NCBI GenBank assembly: GCA_951799425.1
Contig: OX637401.1
Location: 32,165,780 to 32,229,779 of the forward strand
Source: Ilex aquifolium
Lineage: Eukaryota; Streptophyta; Magnoliopsida; Aquifoliales; Aquifoliaceae
Length of the DNA stretch: 64,000 nucleotides
Reading direction: 5' to 3'
Position 1 is the first letter of the stretch; every line of letters begins with the position of its first letter. Below the pieces are notes generated by a model. The model had not been told where the DNA came from, did no database searches, and saw only the letters and a program-made list of their open reading frames with translations. The position numbers were made by a program, and so were the translations under genes. Positions 50,448-63,756 of the stretch are shown here, in pieces.

Positions 50448-53340
50448 TATAGATATAGATATGGTATAAATATCTAAAAAAATATTGATAAGTGATATAG
50501 TACTAAATATTGTTTTAGTATTGCAGTAAATTTGTATCTTTTTTTTTAAGGTCAAGTTTGGGCCGACTATTTCCTTGGCTTAAAGGTTCCCACTGTATAT
50601 GCAGGGTTCATAGTACTATTGACAGAGAGAGCGCACCACCATGTATGGTGGTCAGTACCAATTTTATTTTTGTACAGTATTTTCATTTGAATATTGGCAA
50701 ATTGAAATGTCAAATGTAATGGAAGGGAAATTTCTACCGGGATACAAAGGAGACTGTTTTTTTTTCAGGATAAAAGGTTGCCCATTCTTTTCTTTGGCAT
50801 ACAAGTCAAGGAACACCCAGACAGACCAACTAGGTCTAAGTGGGCATACTATTATATCTTTCCATTGCATTTGCATGATAATTCTAACCTACGCGCTTTG
50901 CTCATCTGGGCCAACCTTAGCCGTCTTCAGATCCTCTGTAATGGTCACTGGTCAGAGAAAGTAAAGCATAAGCAACAGTGCTCTGTAAAGTCCCCAATTT
51001 TGCAACCATCCGAACACAACATAAAATTAAAGGGTGAGTTTCTCTTCCCTTAAAATTCAGTTTTTTTTTTCTTTTCTTTTGATTTACTCTTAGAACATAG
51101 ATTTTATTTTTTTTAAATACTAATCCGCCCTTAGAAATTCTGGGTTTTTGTTTTTTGTCTCCGGAAGGTAGTATGGATTTTTGTTACTTTGTTCTATTTG
51201 ATCAGTTTCATTACTGGGTTGCTCTCATCTATGCCTAAAAATGGAATTTGAGTACGAAGAAATGGATCTTTCAATTAAACGAAAGACTTCACTGCAAAAA
51301 AAAGGAGGGTCTTTGGATGTGTGTAATTGATTAATTGATCATTTCTTGTTTATTGGCGTAATTTTCCATGTTTGTGTGTTTTACTTCATCAGCTGGTATG
51401 GTATTGAATTGTACTGGATTGATCTGGAGTGGGTGAAAAGTGGATCGAGTAGAATCTGGGATTGATTGTTCCCCTGAGACAGTCACATGATAACTGTGTG
51501 TTGCAAAATGCTGTTCTTTTGAGTTGTCGTCGTTGTCGCTCTGATTTTTTCTGTTAGTGAAAAAAAAAGGGTGAGCTTTGTTGACTCTGTTAAATTTTTT
51601 TTCGTAATGCAAAGAGTAACTCAATGATAACATTTCTTTAGCACAATTATAACTGATAAGATCGTTTTTGAAAAAAGAATCTCAGTAGTCTGGCTCTGTT
51701 GATTGCTGAGAAACTGGAAGAACTAAAAATAAAGAATAGCTCAAACCTTATTCTTCTGGATGTTGCAGTAAGGGCAGAAATTGGAATAGTTGACTCGATT
51801 CAGTATCATAGAATTTCTGGGTTTGATTGAAGTCCTTTTTTAATAAATCAGAATATGCAACTTTTAACTATGTTTCCTCATGTTTTTCGTTGATTGATGA
51901 AAGAACAACGTAATTCTGCTGCTTATTTTAGGGTAATTTTGGGCAACACTATAGATATGAAGAAAATTATGAATGAGTTGTACCATTATCAGTGTTGATG
52001 GAGTAAATGACAAGCAAATTTTGAAGCATTTTGGTCGTTTTTATATAGGTTGATTTTTAACCACACTCATTGTTCTGTTATGTTATATATTTCAGCCATC
52101 ACTGCACTTGCTAGCATAATGCAGCCCACATTGCATGCGTGCAATGGAGATAATAACCTTGTTACTTAGATCTTCGAAGTTGAAGGAATTATGTCAACCA
52201 TGTGTTTGATATTCATAATATTTCACTGCCAAAAAGGGAAATATGTAATCAAGGTAGTAAGGCTACATATGTTACATACATTGCACCTTCTCTGGCATAA
52301 CCACCTCTTTCTCTCGGTGGAAAAAAGAGAAAGAAAACAGACTGGATCAGGTTCTTTGTATTTCATGTGGCCATAGTATGTGCCAGCCAACAGGAGTATA
52401 ATCTATGAAGTACGGATATTTCGTCAAGGTTGACGTATACTTATCAAATACGATATTCGTCGGATATTCGAGGATACGTATCCGATAATTAATAAAATAT
52501 GTGGATACTTTGCTGATCTTTTTAAACATGAAGCAAGATGTATAATTTTTAATTTTAATTCATACATTCTCCTTCCGAATTCATATAAAATACAAAATAT
52601 CAACAAAATTATATCTGATTTTGAAGACACGAGTTTTTTTAAGTATTATTTACTATTACATATCAAAAGAGCATAAAAAAATGAGTTCGTTACATTATAA
52701 TCTTAAAAACAAATACTTATAAACAAACCAACTAGTTAAAATGTGATTCTGATTCCTTTAATTCGTCAAGCTCATTTTATGGATATATCATAATGAGACG
52801 ATATTACATCTTTTTCAAGGTAAAAATTCCTAATTTTGTTTACTAGTGTTAAAGAATTATTGAAAAAAATTATAATTTTTTAAGTCGTTAAATAATAGTA
52901 AAATATAAAATATATTTTATTATAGACATATTTTGGCCGTACCTATATCTTTTTTTTAAAAATTTTGTCATAACGCCATATTCATATCGTATCATACCCA
53001 TATCACGTATCTATATCCGTGTTTCTTAGAGTATAGTTGACTTAAGTCTGGCATAAAGATAACATTAATAGTATTTTATTTTCTATATTATCTGGGAATG
53101 ATGGCATATTTATGAGGCTTAACTTTCACTTAAAAGAAAAGGATTAAAAATAATTAAATTTCATTGGATGTTTTCTGATGCATTCTGATATTGCCTCTGA
53201 TGTGGCCCTTCTTCTAATTTTATGTCTTAAAACATGCTGCACAATTATGTAAGAACTACTTTTCAAGTAGGGAAACTTTCTCCTCATTCAAACTAGTTTT
53301 TCTTGACACCTCCAGCCTTTTCATTTGAGGAAAACGAATC
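50448..53340. other. Promoter and probable leader region of the PTI1-like gene
   Basis: No coding gene. A donor-like AAAGG|GTGAGT near 51031 and an acceptor-like CTCCAG just upstream of the ATG at 53341 would define a leader intron of about 2.3 kb, which would contain the hAT element at 52403-53029. This is inference from splice-site context only. Confidence 0.4.
52403..53029 (+). mobile_element. hAT-type element, copy 1
   Basis: Begins CTATGAAGTACGGATAT and ends ATATCCGTGTTTCTTAG, imperfect inverted repeats. The flanks are AGTATAAT (52395-52402) and AGTATAGT (53030-53037), an 8-bp duplication with one change. The 627-bp body is AT-rich and noncoding. It is homologous along its length to the reverse complement of 62032-62719. 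Confidence 0.8.
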
Positions 53341-56300
53341 ATGAGCTGCTTCAGCTGTTGTGCAGAAGATGATATGCAAAAGGCTGCTGATAATGGACCA
53401 TTCATAGCGAATAACTCAGCAGGTAAATTGTACCCCAATTCACGGTCTCTGGTTATTCTTTTAAAATTGACTTGTGTATGCAACTACCATGCATTTGTGG
53501 TTTATGTTGCTTGTTTGGCTTTCTTGATCACTCGATTCAGTTGTATCATTGTATGGATGTATATGAAGTGCAATTATGGCCATGCCTTAGCATCCTGCCA
53601 TTTTTGTTTCATTAACCTTTGTTCTCAATACTGTTCATGAAGTTTCTCATTTCATCGATTTAAAACTTACTGGAAAATTGATGTGTAGGTAATACTGGAG
53701 GTTATCGTGCCACAGAAGCTGCACCAAAGGACACACAGACTGTGAATATCCAGCCTATTGCTGTCCCTGCTATTCTGGTGGATGAGTTAAAGGAAATTAC
53801 AGATAACTTTGGTACAAAGGCTTTGATTGGTGAAGGCTCGTATGGAAGAGTATATTATGGTGTCCTGAAAAGTGGGCAGGCCGCAGCCATTAAAAAGTTG
53901 GACTCCAGTAAGCAACCGGACCAAGAGTTTTTAGCACAGGTTGAACCTTCCACAAGATGCTATTTATAATGAAGCTACATTATTTGTAACTTTTATTCAG
54001 AATTTCCCTCATCTGATGCATGATGTGACAGGTTTCTATGGTTTCAAGGCTGAAACAGGAACATGTTGTTGAGCTACTTGGTTATTGTATGGATGGTGGT
54101 CTCCGTGTCCTTGCCTATGAATATGCTTCAAATGGATCTCTTCATGATATTCTTCATGGTATGTATGTCAGGTTTTTTCTGTGAGGTTGAATGTCTACAC
54201 TTTCTACCCCGCACATAAAGCGCTTTTTCAAATCCTGTGCATACTGTGAACTTTAAATCCGCTGCTGAAAATATGTTGGTGTCTTCAATGAATAATGTGA
54301 TATATATTTAAGGGTGAATTTTCATTCCTTCGGCAATTTTTTTTTTCCTGGTTGGTTTTGGTTAGTTTGAAATTTGATAACTGCAAACTCATGGTGCATA
54401 GCTAAATTGAGAGACACATACTCTTCCATCTTACTTACTGGGCTTGGTTGTACACGTGTAAGTATTCTCTCTGTACTTCTAAAAGCATTCGCATATGGAA
54501 CACATCAGTTCCATGGTTTTAAGAAGTAGCCATTACGCAATGTATTAAGGAATTGGCAGGTGCCAATCCCATTACAGCCCATTATTCTTTTAATCTTAAT
54601 GATTCTTATATTAGATGACTTAATGAATGAAAGTATTTCTATTACTTGAATTCAAACTGAAAATATCATCATGTACTAGACTAAGGATCAAAGGCATTTG
54701 GATAATAGTTATAAATTAGTGTACATGATTCATTAAAATATGTTGGAAACCAAATTTGTTTGATTTGGGAGTTAAGATATGTATCACACTATCACTATAA
54801 CTTTGGGGAAAGTTGCAAATCTCCTAGAGATATTCATTTCTGTAGGGTTCCAGTTGCGTAATATCTGCTACATCCTGTTTCCACAACACCGTGAGTGCTA
54901 TCATTGTAGGGATCCTTACCATTATCTAAAACAATGTTCAGTTCTAGGGAGCTAATTCACTTGAAGTAAACTTTGCCTACGTGTAACTGGACCATGCCTA
55001 ACTGTCTCAATGCGATTAACATATTGCTTCTTTGAGCAGCCATGGGTTTTTTACTGCAGAAAGGAAACACATTATTTTGGACTTATCCTATCTTATATGC
55101 TTCTTCCCATATAGGCATTGTGCATTTTCCCCCAGTTCAAATGTAATATCCTGTCAATAATCTCTTCTTATTTTATGGTTCCCTCGGCTCATCACAGCTT
55201 GCTGCTTGTGTATCTTGTGATACAAATAATATTTTCCAATTTGTGGATATAGGACGCAAAGGTGTCAAAGGAGCACAGCCAGGTCCAGTTCTGTCATGGG
55301 CTCAAAGAGTTAAAATTGCTGTTGGGGCTGCAAAAGGACTCGAGTACTTACATGAAAAGGCACAGCCGCATATAATCCATCGTGACATCAAGTCCAGTAA
55401 TGTTTTACTTTTTGATGATGATGTCGCTAAGATTGCAGATTTTGATTTGTCAAATCAAGCCCCTGATATGGCAGCACGTTTACATTCTACTCGTGTTCTT
55501 GGAACCTTCGGTTATCATGCTCCAGAGTAAGCTCTTTATTATAGTTTTGAAAATAGATGCATTTTGTTTTGTTTGATGGAGAACTGATGTTTGCCAATCA
55601 CAAACCTGGCACTTGATAGGAGGAAATGCTGGGGAATCACTTAATAGTGCAGCCCTAGGATTCTCTCATTCAAAATGTAACCTATCACTTGTCCAGGTGT
55701 TTTCAGATATTCAATATGGTATCTTACAAAAACTATGGATCATTCTTGAAAAAAAGGTAATAAATATATATATGGGAAAACATGAGATGTTTCTAGAGGA
55801 GTAAAATAAGTAGATGGTTGGATCCACTCGTTTTGTACCAATTACAGGTGTTGGGCTTATCATCTTACTCTTAGCCATATGTTCTTCCTTTACTTCTATA
55901 GACAATTTTCATAATCCAGCCATGTTTAAATGTAGTGTTCCTGTGGACTGCTTTCTACTTGACCATCTATATTCTTATTGGCATGTGTACTATGGAATCG
56001 TGCCTTACTGGTCTGAGTTTTCTGGTTTCTGTTGGCAGATATGCAATGACTGGACAACTGAGTTCAAAGAGTGATGTTTATAGCTTTGGTGTCGTCCTCC
56101 TGGAACTCTTGACTGGGCGTAAACCTGTTGATCATACATTGCCACGTGGACAGCAGAGTCTTGTGACATGGGTAATCATTTGATCTTCATTGCTTCTTGT
56201 CATATGATTCCTATTTGTTACTGATATACTTGTTATGGACACTGTTATTCATGGAATTGTAATAATCTAATATTTTCTTTCTCTACACGTGGATTATGAT

Positions 56301-56707
56301 AGGCAACACCGAAACTCAGTGAAGATAAGGTGAAGCAGTGTGTTGACAATAGACTGAATGGAGAATACCCTCCCAAGGCAGTTGCAAAGGTACATTTTAG
56401 TCTTAATTAAAGGAATGATTTGTTCCATGTGCACTTTTCTTTTCACCAGTTGCAATGGTACTATGCCTCCTCCCAGAAGCTGTAGTCCAAGTTTGAACCA
56501 AATATTCTGTCTGATGAAACTTAAAAAGTATTTGGCATCATATTATCCCTTCTAATTGTCATGTGCTGGAAACAGATGGCTGCAGTTGCTGCTTTATGTG
56601 TGCAGTACGAAGCTGATTTCCGGCCAAACATGAGCATTGTAGTAAAAGCTCTTCAGCCTCTGTTGAACGCTCGATCTGGACCTCCCAGTGAAACACCAAA
56701 CTTGTGA
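53341..56707 (+). CDS. PTI1-like: PTI1-like receptor-like cytoplasmic kinase
   Basis: Cytoplasmic Ser/Thr kinase of the plant PTI1 family, which acts downstream of OXI1/AGC kinases or Pto-type kinases in oxidative stress and defence signalling (family knowledge). Exons: 53341-53422, 53689-53939, 54032-54158, 55253-55526, 56039-56171, 56303-56389, 56576-56707, totalling 362 codons. The N-terminus MSCFSCC is Cys-rich and a likely palmitoylation site for membrane anchoring. Kinase motifs: glycine loop [17 protein letters not shown] lysine, HRDIKSSN catalytic loop, [16 protein letters not shown] activation end, [18 protein letters not shown], and a C-terminal R in [12 protein letters not shown]. 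The magnesium motif reads DFD, not DFG, as is usual in plant PTI1 proteins. The GC-poor 1.1-kb intron after exon 3 holds no other gene. Confidence 0.95.
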
Positions 56708-58603
56708 ATTGCTCCTTTCCCCTCGACGTCTCCTGTGAAATATGTCATCAATATTTTCTTTGTAATAGGCTGTACTCTTTCATTCATTAAATTTTACAGT
56801 GTAATGCATAGAATCATTCTACATATGCACTGACATGATTGGCATGACTGTTCTTTGCTTTTCGGTTGGATTGAAGGTTTTGGAATTGTCAACAGGAGCT
56901 ATGTTCTTCGGTTTATCTTGTATGGGTTTTGTCTTTGCCGGTTTCATAATGTGGGGGAAAGAGAAAAGATGAAATTAAAAGGATTAAAAAAAATCAGCCG
57001 TTTTTTGTTTTAGGAAAATTCTTAGTTCAGAATTACTTCTGCTTGCCACATTTCAAGAGAGTCTCTTTGAACGATTTGAACAAGTTAATATATTATGTTA
57101 TTCTTCTCACAGAATAGAATACGAACCCATGAAAATTTATTCAAAACCATAAGTGAGTTCCACTTTAATTTAGGCTTAAAATCAACCAAAAATCAGTTTT
57201 TAATAACCAAAAACTGTTTTAGTTCAACAGAATTAACCCGGTCATTGTCGATCAGGAGCACTAAACCAGACAAATTCCTTGACCATATGTATCTGGATCA
57301 GTCCAACCAGTTGAACTAGATTGCTGGATTTGTGCTGTTATTTAACATGGGTGGTTGGGTTGAAAATTGCTGTGCACACGGAATTAATGATTATACAAAT
57401 AGGTTTTTAGTTGCACTAATACTATTAATTTAGGAACATAAATTAGAGACTTAATGCATTGTGACCAACTCTTTAACTTGCTTTGGTCCCAACCCAAGTA
57501 ATCACCAATAGTAGTAGGTCAATGCCTGAATGCGGATGAGGTTTTTTGTGAAAGAACCAAAATGGGTACAAGTACAACAATAAGATGACGGAGCTCTTCA
57601 ATACTTGCCTTGGTAACTGATTAAAATAGCTGGAACTGAAACTGAAAGACACACAGAGACAGACACGGAACCCACCCTTTGCACCCATAAACGTGTGTAC
57701 ATTTTCTAATGACAAGAGTCAATTGATGGAAGGCTTTGATCTGTATTGTATTGTATTGTAATGTGTAAGACAGAAATTTGTTAACATAATTTGCCGACAT
57801 GCATGCTGATGTGGTAAATGATATGGTCACCAATGAAAAAGTCTAACAAATGCAATTATAATAATATTATCGGACCATGTCATTACTATTATCATAAAGT
57901 CGAGTCAGCAAAATTATGCTAGAATTTTAAGTACAAATAGGGTCACTTCACTCCTATAAGAAATGAACACAATAAATGAACTTAACGAGTGCTGTCAGTC
58001 AGAGTCCTCCCATGCTTCCAACCCCAGCAAAGGTACCACCTCAAATGCCAGGCCTGTGTTTTCAGAGATTTCAAATTAAATAATCTTCAAAGGATTCGAC
58101 ATACAAAGACATGGTCCAGTATGTATTTCTTTAGCAAATGCGCACAACAACCGGTCCACCACCTCTGAATTGGATTATATGCCTGCCCACCAGTGAGAAC
58201 AGTGAGAAATTCAGAAACATATTTCTACGTATGTAAGAATGATAGCAGGATGCTTGTTATGAGATCAGGCTTCAATGGGCTTTTGCAAAACACTTGTAAA
58301 TGGGAGTCGGCACAGTTCATTAGTATATTATTTGTTTCTATAACTACAATCTTCTTGAAATGTTTACAGAAAGAACCATGAATTCAAACCAATGCAAAAA
58401 GGCGGGGTGAAACAAACCTCGCATGATTTACACACACTCAAATCACAAATATGATATGCACATCTTGGGAAAGAAAAGGGTAATATCAAAAACCGATACA
58501 CCCTCAAACTTCAGGCCTTGCATTTTCTTCCATCGTCTCTCAATGCGAGTAAAAGTAATTGGATGGAAATAACAACTCCCCCATTCTATGATGACGAATT
58601 TAC
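56708..58603. other. Spacer between convergent PTI1-like and NPSN genes
   Basis: Holds the two 3' untranslated regions. A short GTATT array lies near 57745-57762. No supported gene or complete element was found. Confidence 0.6.
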
Positions 58604-61600
58604 TCAAAATGTTTCCCCAGCCTTCAGATACAACAATCTCCTTGTCGTCGGAGCTGGAGGAGCCAATCCAGGGATATCTCTGATGCTTTTATTGTTGGGA
58701 TTCACAATCTGCACGTTTACAATGAGTAAAAATTGAGCTCCTTAAGCGCTCACATGCATGAACATTTAAGGCATCATTCTGCATCTCACAAAGTGTAGGA
58801 TGCAAAAAATGGCCTGGAATGCAAGAAGCACTGCATGCAACACACTAAGTGTACAATGCAAAAAATGGCCCAAGAGTACTAGAAGCACTACGACATGACA
58901 TATCTTGGCATTTGCAGTTCATGTTCTCCCACACAATAGCACATAAACTTGAATTATTACCACGCATAAGAGTGAAAGCAGAGACATTAATGAATCGGTA
59001 TGAACTTAAATAGAAAGAAACATCATTTAACCCTGAGAATTTGTTTGTTTAGGACTTGACAATGTTACCAAAAACAGTGAATATTAATTTTTATATAGTT
59101 AAATTATACAAGATATGATATTTGCTAACAAAATTCTAAACTCTTTGTGAATTCATATCTTCTTCCTATGCAAACAGAAAACTAATTCCCAAAGAATTAA
59201 TTTTGCAGGGTTCCTCGAAGATTTCCCCCAACCAGAAGTTAATGACAACGCCACAGCAACAACTATATGAAGTTATGGCACAACTTGTGCTCTATCTAAC
59301 ATTTAAAAAAGCAGCTAAATTAACATGCCAGGCATTTTAGAAAAATGAAAAGGTGATTATGAAAAATACCTTAACAATAATTATGGCGATCACACCACAG
59401 ACAATAATAAAAAGAAAAAGCATGATGCATTTATCTGTTGCCACCTGAAAAGCATCTGGGGATTAGGTTACTAACAAGAAGACATATACTGAATATAAGT
59501 TGACTTTTTGGGCGAAAAACTGACATACCTGCCTACCAATCTCCTTCACAAGCTGAGAGGCTTTTTTGATAGAGAACTGAATTGTATCAAGTTCATTAAC
59601 AATACGACCCATTTGTTCAGTCTGCACAAGTTCGAGATTGATAAGATATAGAGATCAGAGTTGGCAAAATGCGAGACCAACAAAAAAATGGAGATGCTTG
59701 GCGATTTATACTCACTTGACCCTTCAATGTAGTAGCAGTTTGGATTCCCACTTCAATTGTTTGGTGAACAACCTAAAGGTCAATTGTAAGTTTAGGATAC
59801 CAGGAACAACAAAATATAAGGACATGCCAAAGTTAACCGTTCACCTGTTTGGAGCGTTCAACGGCTTGATCAGTTTCGTCCATTGTCTTCATCCCAGCGT
59901 TAACAAGCTGTTGATTGGACATAGCTACAGAACAACCAATGAAAGTGAGGAACTATGGCTACCTAGATATCTATAGGAGACCTATAAAGTATTAATGAAT
60001 AATGATAATGCATAGAAAGTATTAATTAATAATGATAATATTACCTCATCTGGTTTAACCTAGAGGGGTAAATAGCACGGCAGGGCCCATATATGGTGTG
60101 TTTGAGATGATTTAAAAAAAGTACCTTTAGTACTTACGACTTCTCATAAGTACTAAAATTTAAAAAGTAGTGTTTAGAACAACTAATTTAAATTTTTTTT
60201 TGCTTGCTACAACTAATTTAAATTACTTTCAAATAAGTTAACAATAATTTTACCACTCAGTTTTGAGTAAAAGCTAAAAAAAAAAAAAACAAACTATTAC
60301 TTCCTTAAAAACACTTCTAGTCACAATATTTCTCCCATATTTATGTTTATTAGTGCCACCACTCCCGTCCCCCGCCACCCTCATCACCACCACCTGCCAC
60401 CACTACCACTCGCCACAACTATCACTACCCCCACCACCACCACCGCCACTTTCCACCACCATTGTCAACACCATCAATACCATTGTCACTACTATTACTC
60501 CGCCAGGACCACCATCATTGCTACGTGTGTGTGCAATAGGAGATCTTAAGCAATGGTGGCATAGATAAGTGTCTTTTTGTCCACTATCCAAAAGCACTTT
60601 TCTATAAAATACCATAAGTGTGAACATAAAAACAGTGTTTATTCAATAAAAGTGATATTTTATTAAGTTTATTTAGAATAACTTACAAACAATATTAAGT
60701 TTTTTATAATAATTGTGGCCTGGCCCAATTTACACATCTAGTTTGGCCTAGTACCGCATTACATCCCGATATTTTAAAAACCTAGACATGACTACCTTAA
60801 AGCTTTGGACCACATTGGAACTGTTAGGTTTTCCATCTAAACTGACAGAACATACAACCCACGTGCAAGAAAAGTGTGTTGGCATTGACAGAAATTATTT
60901 TCCTCCACAATTTAGATTTATAATAACTAGAATACCCACTGTTGAACTTAAATGTATGATATGTATGCATGTGGAAAGAGTAGACGAAAAGGAGGATAAG
61001 AATAATATGGGAAGATGAAAAGAAGAGAGAAACTGCAACGATGTCAGTGGTATAAAGAACTAGTTCTGTTCAAACTGGTGGCTTTTGGTTCTGCTAAGGA
61101 AGAACCAGTCCAACGACTTTTGTTGGTTCTCCTTTTCTCTAAAAGTTTTGCTCTTCCATAGCAATAGGATTGCTAATCCAAACCAAGAAAACCATATGGA
61201 ACTGTTTATGTTCTTAGAAATTCAAACTACTAAACCCATTACTCCTTCCCCCTCCCAATATAGAAATTGAAAAAAATTAAATAAAAGACAAATGTTTTGA
61301 AATATAAAAGATAAAATGAATTATTGTCGTCTTCAAAGTCGTCAAGAAGAAGTCCATCTTCTTGTCATCCTCCATAAACATTTCTGCAACAATGCTTAGC
61401 TGTAGAACTGAGTTTCTATTCCTGGCACCGAAAATACAAGACTTGCATCGAATATAATGAAATGGGTCCAACAAAAATGGAAATAAGAGGTTATCAATTT
61501 GGCAGGAAAGCCTGTAGAAGCTACTATAATTCATGGCAAATGGTTGTGATAATGGAATCACAGAGCTCCAACTCAAGTGGCAAGTTGGAATCATATCCAT

Positions 61601-63756
61601 TTCTCTGGGTAGTTGTTCAGTTCCTCCAAACAGTGGCTTCATTGTTCACAGCTATTAAGGAAGACGGTTGATGGGGAAGCTAAAATGTTGTTGAGGAATA
61701 ATAGTCATTTCCTCTTATATATAAGCCGTACTAATGTTTATCACTCTAGAAAGCAATTCCAGAGCGCTCTCTCTCTCTCTCTCTCTCGTCTCACTTTCTT
61801 CTCTAAGCTCTGTCTCTCTCTCTCTCTAATGAGAGCTTTTGCATTTCCATTAACTGAGTCATGTTTTACACTTTGGCCCAAAACTCTAGTGGGGTTAGTT
61901 TGCAGGCAAACAACAAAATTTTGTTTCAGTGCATAGTTCTGATAAGTTCGAAAATGTTTCAAAAACAAAATAGAAACGAAGAAAAAATTTGAAATTTTTT
62001 TTATTGAAATATCCAAAATATTGGTCGAAACCAGGGAAGCATAACAAATATGGGTACATGATACGGGTATGATACGATACGGATACGGTGATATGACAAA
62101 ACTTAAAAAATTGGATACACCAAATAAAATATATTTATTTTACTATTATTTAACGACTTAAAAATTATAATTTTCAATAATTTTTTAACAGTAGTAAGCA
62201 AAATTAAGTATTCTTACCATGAAAAAATATATTATAATATCGTTTCATTATGATATATCCATAGAACGAGCGTGACCAATTAAAGGAATCAAAATCACAT
62301 TTAACTAGTTGATTTATTTACAAGTATTTATTTTCAAAATTACAATGTAACTAACTCTTTTTTTTTTATACTATTTTGACACTCGTGCTTCATAATTGGT
62401 CTTTAAAATCACTCGTATCTTTAAAATCTGATTAAATTTTTGTTGATATTATGTATTATATGTGAATTCGAAAGGAGACAGTATAGATTAAAATTAAAAA
62501 TTATACATCTTACTCCATGTTTAGAAATATCCGCGAAGTATCCACATATTTTATTAATTATCGAATACATATGATGCATATCCGATGCGTATTCTCGAGT
62601 ATCGTATCATATACGATATTTGATACGGGTGCGTAGACGTTGATGAAGTATCTGTGCTCATAGTTATCAAAATCGTACGATTCACGATTCGATTTGTGCT
62701 TCAAAATCGTGCTTCATAGGTCGAAACATTCTTCCAATTTTCATATTTTTGTTTCAATTTCCATGGAAACGAAAACATTTCAGTCATTTTGATGGAAAAG
62801 AAACAAAATTTTAATCCAAAAAAATTACACTTTAACCCCCTCAACTATGACCTTTTTCCATATTATCCCTCAACTACCATGTTTTTCACATTGCACATTC
62901 AATTATGTTATTAGTTTCATGTTGCCCCAATTATTAACATTTTTTATAAATTTGACAAAAAGTTATCTTATTTTGCCCCCAAAACTATGTGATTTTTTAA
63001 ATTTTGTCCCGAGATCTATTGACAATTTCCGTCCAAAAAAATACTGGACAATGTGAAATAATTCAAGTAGTTGAGAGGACAATATAAAAAATTTTAGTTT
63101 AAGGGGCAAAGTGAAATCGAGTCCATAGTTGAGGGTGTCAAATTATAATTTTCTCTTTTAATCCTTGTGTGCAGCTTTTTGACATACAACGATGTAGTGT
63201 ATTACTGGACCAAACCACAAGAAGGTAAAGTGTATTTGTCATTGTGAATATGATTAATAAATATTAAGTTTCTCCATAATTACCGTTAGCCCAACAAAAA
63301 AATAAAAATAAAAACTCGCTTATTAGATGATTTGTAGTTCAACAATAATATGAACACTGGAATGAGTTCTTACTAGAAGTAGTTAAATTGAGATGTATCA
63401 TATGGAACCAAGAATCTTAATATAGAAGATTTGGAGGTTAACGATAATGGACTGAATAATTAACCGAAAATAAGATAATATTGACATTAAACTAAATGCC
63501 AATATCATATCAACCTGAAATCCAATGACAAAAAACTAAGGTAACACTACTTTGGAGAAGTAATGATCATCATCGTAAATAGTAGCAAGTTTTCTCCAGA
63601 CAATTTTTAATATTTGACAAACATCTGTTTACAGACATGAAAAATGAGATGATCTCACCTGATGCCACTAGAACATTGTCATCAGCTGTAGGTTCACTAG
63701 CACCTACTCCCATGTCAAAGAGTTCAACCCTCTTATTGCCAAGGCTGCTCATATAC
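58604..63756 (-). CDS. NPSN: NPSN-type Qb-SNARE, C-terminal part (5' exons outside window)
   Basis: Novel plant SNARE, a tail-anchored Qb-SNARE; Arabidopsis NPSN11 functions at the cell plate with KNOLLE (family knowledge). Visible minus-strand exons: 63756-63659, 59924-59845, 59772-59716, 59621-59529, 59444-59370, 58708-58604, coding about 168 residues. In order they give YMSSLGNKRVELFDMG, the SNARE helix (MDETDQAVERSKQVVHQ, TTLKGQTEQMGRIVNELD, FSIKKASQLVKEIGRQ), the membrane anchor (VATDKCIMLFLFIIVCGVIA) and the tail NPNNKSIRDIPGLAPPAPTT. All phases join. The first exon enters in phase 2, so more exons lie to the right of 64000. I cannot tell NPSN11, 12 and 13 apart. The intron 63658-59925 is 3.7 kb and holds two transposable elements. 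Confidence 0.93.
60343..60560. repeat. CCA/CAC-rich low-complexity tract in the NPSN intron
   Basis: Imperfect (CAC)n, (CCA)n and (CAT)n-type triplets over about 200 bp. The open frames through it are composition artefacts (Pro, His, Thr runs). Confidence 0.75.
62032..62719 (-). mobile_element. hAT-type element, copy 2
   Basis: Reverse-complement relative of 52403-53029. On the minus strand it begins CTATGAAGCACGATTTTGAAG. It is flanked by a perfect 8-bp direct repeat GTCGAAAC (62024-62031 and 62720-62727). Compared with copy 1 it carries about 56 extra bases next to its start, ending in a second CTATGAGCACAGATA-like motif, as if the terminus had been duplicated. Noncoding. Confidence 0.82.
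62818..63155. mobile_element. Mutator-like MITE with 9-bp target-site duplication
   Basis: Inverted ends: left AAAATTACACTTTAACCCCC then TCAACTATG; right, in reverse complement, GAGAAAATTATAATTTGACA then CCCTCAACTATG. Direct repeats TTTTAATCC flank it (62809-62817 and 63156-63164). It is 338 bp and noncoding, inside the large NPSN intron. Confidence 0.78.

Noticed and set aside
60343-60627. Proline/histidine-rich open frames
   Set aside because: They come from a CAC/CCA triplet tract in an NPSN intron; no start or splice context supports a gene.
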